A stretch of 7,249 nt of DNA from an uncultured Halieaceae bacterium (lineage in GTDB: Bacteria; Pseudomonadota; Gammaproteobacteria; Pseudomonadales; Halieaceae), in contig CALJFL010000111.1 of assembly GCA_938074135.1 (NCBI GenBank), positions 1-7,249 of the forward strand. Direction: 5' to 3'. Each line of letters starts with the position of its first letter. The stretch's first letter is position 1. This document shows positions 1-6,391 of this stretch, piece by piece. Position numbers and translations under genes: made by a program. The notes under the pieces were generated by a model, which saw only the letters and a list, made by a program, of their open reading frames with translations, did not search any database and was not told where the DNA came from.

Positions 1-662
1 TGGGCCGAAGGAATCGTGGACATACGAATATCGACAGCATGCCCCGCAATCTTCACCGATATACGGCCGTCCTGCGGTACTCTCTTTTCAGCGATATCGA
101 GTTTTGCCATCACCTTGAGTCGCGACACCAGCAACGGCGCCAGCATACGCTTCGGTGACAGTACCTCAGACAGCACACCGTCGATGCGATAGCGCACACT
201 AAGCCTATCCTCGAAGGTCTCAATATGGATATCCGAGGCCTTGTCGCGCACCGCCTGCGACAGAATAGCGTTGATCAACCGAATAATCGGGGCGTCGTCC
301 TCGGCGTCCATGAGGTCGGCGGTATCGGGAATCTCGTCGGCCAAACGGCTCAAATCAACATCTGCACCGATGTCTTCTGCCATCTGCACCGCTTCGTTAT
401 TGCCGCGCTGGTACGCCAGGGTCAACCGCCGCTGAAACTCCTGCGAGGATACGGCCTGCAGAAGAAAACGGCAGCCCAGAAAGCGACGCAGCTCGGCGAC
501 CACTTGCAGGTCGGGCTGCTTCTCGAAGTAAACCAGGGGGTGACCTTCGTCCTGGCGGCTCAATAACACGCCATGCTGCTTGGCAAAGCCGAACGGCAAG
601 CCGCCTGCCATCGTCGTCGGAGACACCTCCGGTGGCGCTGTCGCCGCAGCTCGCTCTTCCAC
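1..662 (-). CDS. gspE: Type II secretion ATPase GspE, N-terminal part (cut by window edge)
   Basis: Cytoplasmic hexameric ATPase that docks on GspL/GspF and drives pseudopilus assembly in the type II secretion system. About 220 codons are present; the family is usually about 500 residues, so the Walker A/B half lies outside the window. Visible landmarks: LPFGFAKQHGVLL at residues 22-34 opening the N1E domain that binds GspL; the N1E-to-N2E junction EDDAPIIRLINAIL at 121-134, a GspE hallmark; ASDIHIE at 142-148; and the highly conserved DIAEKRVPQDGRI near residue 195. The reading frame is open throughout. The start is a GTG whose first base is the last base of the gspD stop (TAGTG), with a GGAG Shine-Dalgarno 5 bases upstream inside the end of gspD, so translation is probably coupled to gspD. 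The next candidate is an ATG 17 codons later; the GTG is preferred for its ribosome site. Product is very secure; the exact start is less so. Confidence 0.96.
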   Translation of the reverse strand, partial: MEERAAATAPPEVSPTTMAGGLPFGFAKQHGVLLSRQDEGHPLVYFEKQPDLQVVAELRRFLGCRFLLQAVSSQEFQRRLTLAYQRGNNEAVQMAEDIGADVDLSRLADEIPDTADLMDAEDDAPIIRLINAILSQAVRDKASDIHIETFEDRLSVRYRIDGVLSEVLSPKRMLAPLLVSRLKVMAKLDIAEKRVPQDGRISVKIAGHAVDIRMSTIPSA

Positions 663-2710
663 TACTGCTCCGCCGCCGGGGCTGCCGCGTCCTGAGCGTC
701 CTCTGCCTGCATCTGCTCCAGCTGCTGGATCTGCTCTTCCCACTCCGGTAATACCGGAATATTGTCATCATCCAGGAACATCAGGCCGCGCTCACGACGG
801 ATGGCCTGTTGATCACGAATATAACGGTACTTCTCGGCACTGGCACCCTCCAGGTCCTCATCATCACGAATAATCGTGGGCCTGATGAAAATCAACAGGT
901 TCGTTTTGGTCACCTGCACGGCGTCAGTACGGAACAAGCGCCCAAGAAAGGGGATATCGCCGAGGAATGGCACCTTCTGGCTGCCATCCTGCACATCGTC
1001 CTTGATCAAGCCGCCCAGCACGACAATTTTGTTATCGGGCGCCAATACCTTGGTCGAAATTTTCCGCTCGTTGGTGATCAGGTCGGAGGCAATCGCCGAC
1101 AAGCCGGTCAAACTGGAGACCTCCTGAACAATATCCAGCACCACCGAGTCGCCCTCGTTGATGTGTGGTGTCACTGTCAGCGTGATACCCACATTCTCCC
1201 GCTCGATTGTCTGGAACGGGTTCTGCGCACCATCACCGCCGGCACCGGTATTGGTAAAAGAGCCGGTGACAAAGGGGACATTCTGGCCAACGGTGATATA
1301 AGCCTCCTGATTATCGAGCGTCAGCAGGCTCGGTGTGGACAGTATGTTGGCGTTGTTCTGCTCCTTGAGGGCACTGAGAATTACCGTCATGGAAAGATCG
1401 TCATCGATGGAGCCCCAACCCAGTGACAGGCCCGGCGTCTGCGCCAGGGCACCGGCAAGCGCGCCGATATCGAACTCATCGCCGTCGAGTGGGTTTACCT
1501 CTTCATCACCGTTCGGGGGCAGCACGGCCTCGGCAATTCTGCGCGCACGGGCGTCGCCGGCATTGATATTACTGCCGTAAAAACCGCTCTGGTTGGCAAA
1601 CAGCCATTGCAGGCCGAGGTCCTGACCGTCAATCAGTTCCATCTCAACGATAATAGCTTCCACCAGAACCTGCGCGCGGCGGATATCGAGCCGGCGGATA
1701 ACACCCTCCACTGACGCCATTTCGTCGGCATCTGCGGTAATGATCAGGGAATTGGTGCCTTCGTCAGCCTCGATTGTGGACGTTCCGCCGCCAGACCGGG
1801 ACTGCTTATTGCCCTCGCTGGTATCGAGCCGACTGATATTCTGCATGACCCGGGTCAGGACGTCGGCAATTTCATCGGCCTGGGCGTACTCCAGATACAC
1901 AACCTTGACGTTGCCACTTTGTTCCAGGGGTGTATCCAGATGAGCGATCAGCTTGCGAATGCGGGCCCGCTCCAGTTCATCACCGTTGACCAGGACGCTG
2001 TTGGTGCGACTGTCAGCCACCAGCAACATTTCTGGCTCATTCCCGCCACTCTGCTTGGCCTCGGATTTGTTGAGTTCATCAAGCATCCGAACCACTTCAT
2101 CGGCGACGGCATAGCGCAGCTTGACGATGTCGGTCTGTTGGATAGCACTGCGATCCATCCGCTCAATAATGTCGCGGATACGATCAATATTGGCGCCAAC
2201 ATCAGAAATGATAATGGCATTACTGGGGGCATAGGCCGCCATATGAGCTTGCTGCGGCACCAGGGGCCTGAGCACCGGAATCAACTTCGCCGCAGATATA
2301 TTATCCAGTCGAATCACCTGGGTAACATATTCATCGTTTGATTCGCCATTAGCCGGGTCTCGCACCGATACGGCGGCAGACCTGGCATCCTTACTCTGGA
2401 TCACCCGCACCACTCCACCGGAGCGGACAGCGGTGTAGCCATGAACATCGAGAATGGACAGGAACAGGTCGTACAACTCGTCTTTAGAGACCGGTTTGGA
2501 GGACACGACCTTGACCTTACCCTTCACCGCCGGGTCTACCACAATCGTGGTTCCCGTGGCATCGGCCACGAACTTGATCAGTTCCTGGATATCGGTCTCT
2601 TTGAGGTTTACCGTGTAGTCCTGGGCAAAACCCGCAGCCGGCGCAAGAGCGCTGCCAAGCACGATGGCAAAGCACGACGCTCGCAACGTCCGGACGATTA
2701 CATTCCCCAA
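662..2710 (-). CDS. gspD: Type II secretion system secretin GspD
   Basis: Outer-membrane channel of the type II secretion system, a 15-mer ring through which folded exoproteins leave the periplasm. It has 682 residues, normal for the family. Layout: Sec signal peptide about 1-29 (R7 and R10, hydrophobic stretch, AGFAQ cleavage region); N0 domain about 31-105 starting DYTVNLKETDIQELI; N1 about 128-188; N2 about 193-261; N3 about 268-344 with a Ser/Gly-rich loop at 300-313; secretin core about 345-615, with the gate motif VPFVTG at 478-483 and VPFLGDIPFLGRLF at 580-593; then a C-terminal S-domain-like tail (EKYRYIRDQQAI at 626-637) ending in a Gln/Glu/Ala-rich stretch. The tail suggests a pilotin (GspS/AspS type) helps target it, which is inference. 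The start is TTG, with GAGGG 7 bases upstream and a signal peptide directly following. It lies 33 bp after gspC and overlaps gspE by one base. Confidence 0.97.
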   Translation of the reverse strand: MGNVIVRTLRASCFAIVLGSALAPAAGFAQDYTVNLKETDIQELIKFVADATGTTIVVDPAVKGKVKVVSSKPVSKDELYDLFLSILDVHGYTAVRSGGVVRVIQSKDARSAAVSVRDPANGESNDEYVTQVIRLDNISAAKLIPVLRPLVPQQAHMAAYAPSNAIIISDVGANIDRIRDIIERMDRSAIQQTDIVKLRYAVADEVVRMLDELNKSEAKQSGGNEPEMLLVADSRTNSVLVNGDELERARIRKLIAHLDTPLEQSGNVKVVYLEYAQADEIADVLTRVMQNISRLDTSEGNKQSRSGGGTSTIEADEGTNSLIITADADEMASVEGVIRRLDIRRAQVLVEAIIVEMELIDGQDLGLQWLFANQSGFYGSNINAGDARARRIAEAVLPPNGDEEVNPLDGDEFDIGALAGALAQTPGLSLGWGSIDDDLSMTVILSALKEQNNANILSTPSLLTLDNQEAYITVGQNVPFVTGSFTNTGAGGDGAQNPFQTIERENVGITLTVTPHINEGDSVVLDIVQEVSSLTGLSAIASDLITNERKISTKVLAPDNKIVVLGGLIKDDVQDGSQKVPFLGDIPFLGRLFRTDAVQVTKTNLLIFIRPTIIRDDEDLEGASAEKYRYIRDQQAIRRERGLMFLDDDNIPVLPEWEEQIQQLEQMQAEDAQDAAAPAAEQ

Positions 2711-2717
2711 TTCAGTG

Positions 2718-2722
2718 CCCTC
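2718..2722 (-). promoter_or_regulatory. Ribosome binding site of gspD (decides a TTG start)
   Basis: GAGGG lies 7 bases before the TTG at 2710-2708. It supports TTG as the true gspD start, because no ATG or GTG is available in frame before the signal-peptide region and the encoded signal peptide follows immediately. It sits in the 33-base gap after the gspC stop. Confidence 0.7.
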
Positions 2723-2743
2723 ACAACGGTATCCCTGACTGTA

Positions 2744-3784
2744 TCATTGATCTACCACACTGGCACCCAGACTGACCGTGATGGATAGCTGTTGGTCCTC
2801 ACGTTCGAGGTCGAATACCGCCTCGGAAGCGGTGCGCATGGTCTGGTACAGCTGCATGGTATTAGACGGGTCGTCGAGTGCAATACCATTGACGCTGGTC
2901 ACCACGTCGCCATCGCGAAACCCTAGTTGTTGAAACTGTGCGCTGTCTTTTCCGGGCCCAATCCGGTAGCCACGCAATTCGCCGTCTGCACGGACGGCAC
3001 TGATAGAAACCACATCCACCAAGGCTTGCGGGTTGGAATAGAGCTGTTCCCGATAACCACTCGCCAGCGCCGCTGTTTGCGGATCGTCACGACGGTCAAG
3101 CTGTCTGCTGGCGTCAGGCGGTGGCGGCGAGGCGGGCGCCGGGGCCGGCAACTGGGCACCGAGGCTGGACTCATCAAACAGCATAAGCAATTCATAGGTG
3201 CCGCCATTGTCCAGCACCACCTGCTGTGGCATCACCTTGGCCAGCGTCACTTTGCCGGCGACCGGCAACACATCCTCCACCGCGTAAACTTCCTGGCGCG
3301 ATTTGTATTCGATAATTGCGTGGCCCAGCCCGTCCTCGGTGGAAGCCACGACCCCACGCAGGATCAGGTCGAGTCGGGTTTCACGAGCATCTTTCTCGAT
3401 TCCCTCTCGCGCCGAGGCTGTCGGTGCGGCGATAACGGGCTCGTCCGTCGCCTGCGCCCCACTCTCCCCGAACAGATGCCAGGCCCGCATCGTATTGATA
3501 TCGACATCGGCGGCGGCCTGCGCGCTACGATCGCTGCTGGCCGGGTTCACAATGTTGGCTTTGGGTGGCAAGACACTGTCCTGCCCTGGCAGCAACACCC
3601 AAACCAGGCGACCAACGGCAATGGCAGCCCACAGTGCAAACAAGGCGATTAACCACCAGCGCAGACGTGCGGCGCGAGCGGGCTGAAACAGGGCGTGAAG
3701 ATATTCCTCCAGCGACGCGCGTAGCCGCCCTGGAATTACACTTGTTTTCTCAAGCCACTCGGCCGACAAACTACACTCCCACAC
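2744..3784 (-). CDS. gspC: Type II secretion inner-membrane protein GspC
   Basis: Inner-membrane subunit that links the GspE-L-M platform to the secretin: its HR domain contacts GspD N0 and its C-terminal domain helps choose substrates. Up to 346 residues. Layout: short cytoplasmic N-terminus; one transmembrane helix about 43-65; HR domain about 97-205, opening with the conserved AWHLFG (101-106) and containing LDLILRGVVAS and the GKVTLAKVMPQQVVLDNGG segment; Pro/Ala-rich linker 211-225; PDZ domain about 250-335 with YRIGPGKDSAQFQQLGFRDG and GDVVTSVNGI. It is the PDZ form, as in Xcp/Gsp/Out GspC, rather than the coiled-coil form. First gene of the gsp operon here, with its own predicted promoter. 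The start is uncertain: the frame opens at a GTG at 3784 whose only purine run is one base away, whereas a TTG at 3769 (five codons in) has GGGAG at a 6-base spacing. The longer form is listed. Confidence 0.94.
   Translation of the reverse strand: MWECSLSAEWLEKTSVIPGRLRASLEEYLHALFQPARAARLRWWLIALFALWAAIAVGRLVWVLLPGQDSVLPPKANIVNPASSDRSAQAAADVDINTMRAWHLFGESGAQATDEPVIAAPTASAREGIEKDARETRLDLILRGVVASTEDGLGHAIIEYKSRQEVYAVEDVLPVAGKVTLAKVMPQQVVLDNGGTYELLMLFDESSLGAQLPAPAPASPPPPDASRQLDRRDDPQTAALASGYREQLYSNPQALVDVVSISAVRADGELRGYRIGPGKDSAQFQQLGFRDGDVVTSVNGIALDDPSNTMQLYQTMRTASEAVFDLEREDQQLSITVSLGASVVDQ
3776..3780 (-). promoter_or_regulatory. Probable ribosome binding site for gspC (favours a TTG start at 3769)
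   Basis: GGGAG is followed by 6 bases and an in-frame TTG at 3769-3767. The upstream in-frame GTG at 3784 has only a GGGA one base away, too close for normal initiation. If this site is used, GspC begins LSAEWLEK and is 341 residues long. The choice does not affect any domain. Confidence 0.5.
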
Positions 3785-3789
3785 GTCCC

Positions 3790-3810
3790 GGGGCTTCTGA
3801 GCAGAGCCCC
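3790..3810 (-). other. GC-rich hairpin in the predicted gspC leader
   Basis: An inverted repeat with arms GGGGCT (3790-3795) and AGCCCC (3805-3810) encloses nine bases that contain a further CT/AG pairing with one bulge. On the minus strand the 3' arm ends 5 bases before the GTG at 3784, and the whole element lies downstream of the predicted transcription start near 3819. No T-run follows it, so it is a poor intrinsic terminator. It could instead hold part of the initiation region in structure. The inverted repeat is directly visible; any regulatory role is inference. Confidence 0.5.
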
Positions 3811-3825
3811 TGGGTTATGTGTCCG

Positions 3826-3854
3826 ATTATAGGGCCCAGAGGCCAAAGTGAAAA
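3826..3854 (-). promoter_or_regulatory. Predicted sigma-70 promoter for gspCDE
   Basis: Reading the minus strand, the -35 box is TTTTCA (3854-3849, four of six consensus positions), the spacer is 17 bp, and the -10 box is a perfect TATAAT (3831-3826). Transcription would begin about 3819, giving a leader of roughly 35-50 bases before gspC. It lies in the only substantial intergenic gap of the window, correctly oriented, which fits a separate transcription unit for the secretion genes. No operator or activator site was recognised around it. Confidence 0.65.
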
Positions 3855-3911
3855 CCGTGCCGGTGATATGACATCCGCTTCATTTAACACCACAAGGTCG
3901 CGTCCGGGGTG

Positions 3912-4877
3912 TTACAGGGCCACACCCTCGGCGAAACGCTGCATCGCGTAATCGACACGGTCATCCACTGAGGTGAGCCGTCGTTCACGCAGCTGCTCGA
4001 TATGGCGCAGGCGGGGCAGTAAACCATGGCCATTGGCCACCTGGATGGCCAGCCCCGGCCGGGCATTCAATTCAAGCATCTGCGGACCACGGCTACCATC
4101 CAATACAATATCAATCCCCATGTAGCCAAGGCCGGTCATCTCGTAGCAGCGTGCTGCCAGCATGAGAATATCGCGCCACTGCGGCAAGACGATATCCCCC
4201 AGCGGACGATTCGTATCCGGATGGTGGGTAAGCGTCTCGCCAAATTGCACGGCATTAAGGCAACGCCCGCTATCCAGAGCGAGCCCCACCCCCACGGCAC
4301 CCTGATGAAGGTTAGCTTTGCCATCGGAGGCATGGGTAGCCAGTCGCAGCATGGCCATAACCGGGTAGCCCCGAAAAACAATCACCCGAATATCCGGGAC
4401 ACCCTCATGGGAATATCCGTTAAAACAGGTATTAAACTCAATCAGGTCTTCAACGATGGCCACGTCGGGCACACCACTGAGCGAGTAAAGCCCCGCCAGG
4501 GTATTGCTAAGGTGCCGCTGGACATCGGTAATCCCGATCAGGGCACCGCTACTTTTGATGAAATGCGAGCCCTTGCGCCTGTCGACAACCAGTATGCCCT
4601 TGCCTCCCGAGCCCTTGGCGGGTTTGAGCGCGAAGCTGTCCAGACCGGAGAGCATATCCTCTATGCCGGCGACCTCATGCTGCTGCCGAATCACCAGCCG
4701 CAGCGATGGCGTGGGCACGGCATAATCCGCAGCCAGTAACTTGGTCTTCAGTTTATCGTCGACCAGCGGAAACCGGCTGCGCGGATTATAACGGCCAATA
4801 AACTCGATATTGCGGCAGTTCATGCCCAGGACACCGGCTGCGCGCAGCTTGCGCGGTGACAACCACGCCGGTCTCAC
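3912..4877 (-). CDS. RimK-related ATP-grasp enzyme, alpha-L-glutamate ligase-like protein
   Basis: Predicted cytoplasmic ATP-grasp ligase that activates a carboxylate as acyl phosphate and joins it to an amine, as RimK does when adding glutamate. The true substrate of this subfamily is not evident from sequence. It has 321 residues. Family landmarks: LRAAGVLGMNCRN at 11-23 and the RYNPRSRFPLVDDKLKTK segment at 29-46; ATP-binding glycine-rich loop KPAKGSGGKGI at 85-95; VEDLIEF at 142-148; DIRVIVFRGYPVMAMLRLAT at 162-181; GKANLHQGAVGVGL at 186-199; and the metal-binding end, with GIDIVLD at 254-260 and MLELNARPG at 267-275 (D256, E269 and N271 the likely Mg ligands). The key residues look intact, so it should be active. 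The start is GTG, overlapping the previous stop as GTGA, with GGAG 7 bases upstream; it also fits the family's usual N-terminus. Last gene of the three-gene cassette. Confidence 0.92.
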   Translation of the reverse strand: MRPAWLSPRKLRAAGVLGMNCRNIEFIGRYNPRSRFPLVDDKLKTKLLAADYAVPTPSLRLVIRQQHEVAGIEDMLSGLDSFALKPAKGSGGKGILVVDRRKGSHFIKSSGALIGITDVQRHLSNTLAGLYSLSGVPDVAIVEDLIEFNTCFNGYSHEGVPDIRVIVFRGYPVMAMLRLATHASDGKANLHQGAVGVGLALDSGRCLNAVQFGETLTHHPDTNRPLGDIVLPQWRDILMLAARCYEMTGLGYMGIDIVLDGSRGPQMLELNARPGLAIQVANGHGLLPRLRHIEQLRERRLTSVDDRVDYAMQRFAEGVAL

Positions 4878-6391
4878 CCATCATCTCCCATGGCGTGAAA
4901 GCGGCGCAGCTCCGACAGCTTATAGCCCGTGTACTGACCCATGGCGAGGATAACGGCCAACAGAACCAGGTTGAGTTCGGGAAAATTGAATGACAGGTGC
5001 TGCAACAGGGGCAACTGCATCAACAGGTAGGCAATCACCGCCACAGCGAGGCTGCCACCGCCCTGTACAAGCACCTCCCGAGGGCCTTCCTCCTCCCACA
5101 ATATCGACATCCTCTCGATCGTCCAGGCGATGATGATCATCGGGAAGAAAGTGATAACCATCCCGGTGCTATAGCCCAGCTGGTAACCGATCACGCTGAG
5201 CATGGAGATAACAAAAATGACCAGCACAATCAGCGTGGCGATCCTGGCGACCAACAACAGGTTAAGTCGGGACAGATAACCGCGCATCACCAGCCCGATG
5301 GCTACTACCGAGATAAAACTGGCCAGCCCTGGCAATAGTGAGGTCTGCATAAACACCAGTGATACCAGGATCGGCATAAACGTACCGGCGGTACGCAAGC
5401 CCACCAGGACACGCATAAAAACCACTACCGCAGCGCCCAGTGGCAGCAACAACAGCAGCTTGAACATACTTTGCTCTTCGATCGGCAAGCGGTGCACACC
5501 GAAGCGTGAAAACAGGGTATCTGAATTCTTGGTCAGGGCCAGCTGGCGGGCCGGAACAGTCTGGCGGATCATTGAAAAGCTGACGCTGGACTGGCGCCCA
5601 CCGGTGACGTCCAGCAGCGATTTCCCCTGCTGGTGCCAGAGCAATAGTGTGGGTGCCACCCCGGTTTCACCAGTATCGGGGTTGAACAACAACCAGTCCT
5701 CCCCGTTGTGAACCTCGACCAGGGGTGCCAGCCGCTGACGCCTGCGAGCGTCTTCCAGGTGTAGCCCCATCACCAGCCTCGCGGGCACTTCAGCCTGGTT
5801 AAGCAATTGCATGAGCAGCTCGGCGGTGCTACCGCGCTGCGACAACAGTAAAGCTGTATTTTGATCGGGGGGCGTTGCGCTCAGCAGCTTGATCAATTCC
5901 CGGGCAAGACTGGTAGCGGAGCTGGAGGTACTGCGCGCCCTGGCCAGCAGTTCGCGGGAGGCTGTCAGCTGAGCATCGTTCCAGAAAACAGGAATCACTC
6001 GTGGCTCGGCCCGACTCCCTAGCGACTGTGTGGCGCGATCGCCGGCAATAAACTGGGCCGAGTAATAGAGCGACTGCGGCCCGTTGGCGCTGCGCTTGGT
6101 CCACTCGGCTCTGCGGTCACCATCGTGATCAAGCAGCGTGAAGCCATAGCCAGCCGACGCGGCCTGCTCATCAACCAGCTCGAAACCCGGCGGGCTCTCC
6201 GGCAGGCTAAGACTGGCCGTAATGGCCCCGCCGTCGGCAATAAAATCGACCCGCGCTTCCACCAGCCAGACCTCGGCCTCCTGGCCAGGCACCAGCGGTA
6301 TGCCTGTTTCCATGTAACGTAATCCGGCAATAAGCACCCCGATCAGCGCCAGGGATACAACCATCAACCGAAAGGTCAGACGCCTGCTCAC
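4874..6391 (-). CDS. Inactive transglutaminase domain fused to seven transmembrane helices
   Basis: Inner-membrane protein of the family annotated as inactive transglutaminase / 7TM_transglut (UUP1 family membrane protein). It has 505 residues. An N-terminal signal anchor at about 8-25 exports a periplasmic region (about 26-305); then come seven helices at about 309-329, 334-352, 353-369, 378-401, 407-426, 443-463 and 471-489, ending in a short cytoplasmic tail. Family motifs: GLRTAGTFMPILVSLVF at 331-347 and ERMSILWEEEGPREV at 426-440. The transglutaminase-like core about 180-240 lacks all three catalytic residues: Ser/Thr at 188-189 near the expected Cys position, no His in LAPLVEV (221-227), and N237 in FNPDTG where Asp is usual. 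The protein contains no cysteine at all. It may bind or present a peptide rather than cut one (inference). The start is GTG, overlapping the upstream stop as GTGA, with only a weak ribosome site, so it probably depends on coupling. Confidence 0.92.
   Translation of the reverse strand: MSRRLTFRLMVVSLALIGVLIAGLRYMETGIPLVPGQEAEVWLVEARVDFIADGGAITASLSLPESPPGFELVDEQAASAGYGFTLLDHDGDRRAEWTKRSANGPQSLYYSAQFIAGDRATQSLGSRAEPRVIPVFWNDAQLTASRELLARARSTSSSATSLARELIKLLSATPPDQNTALLLSQRGSTAELLMQLLNQAEVPARLVMGLHLEDARRRQRLAPLVEVHNGEDWLLFNPDTGETGVAPTLLLWHQQGKSLLDVTGGRQSSVSFSMIRQTVPARQLALTKNSDTLFSRFGVHRLPIEEQSMFKLLLLLPLGAAVVVFMRVLVGLRTAGTFMPILVSLVFMQTSLLPGLASFISVVAIGLVMRGYLSRLNLLLVARIATLIVLVIFVISMLSVIGYQLGYSTGMVITFFPMIIIAWTIERMSILWEEEGPREVLVQGGGSLAVAVIAYLLMQLPLLQHLSFNFPELNLVLLAVILAMGQYTGYKLSELRRFHAMGDDG

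Noticed and set aside
397..771. 124-codon minus-strand frame overlapping the gspD/gspE junction
   Set aside because: Arg/Ser-rich low-complexity translation in the wrong frame; the gspE frame from the GTG at 662 matches the family throughout.
809..1426. 205-codon plus-strand open frame opposite gspD
   Set aside because: It lies opposite the highly conserved secretin core; no domain or convincing ribosome site was seen.
3121..3155. Pro/Ala-rich stretch in GspC considered as a repeat element
   Set aside because: It is a low-complexity linker between the HR and PDZ domains, normal for GspC, with no exact DNA repeat unit.
2927..3652. 241-codon open frame on the plus strand opposite gspC
   Set aside because: Its translation shows no recognisable family or domain, and the minus strand carries unmistakable GspC domains. 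It is an antisense shadow of a GC-rich gene.
3790..3810. Hairpin considered as the terminator of the three-gene cassette
   Set aside because: No T-run follows on either strand, and it lies downstream of a better-supported promoter, so it was kept as a leader hairpin instead.
3855..3911. Possible terminator just after the ligase stop
   Set aside because: Only a 4-base CACC/GGTG pairing with a long loop was found, and no T-tract; not strong enough to call.
4026..4739. 237-codon open frame on the plus strand opposite the ATP-grasp ligase
   Set aside because: The opposite strand holds all ATP-grasp motifs in frame. The plus-strand product is His/Gln-rich and shows no motif.
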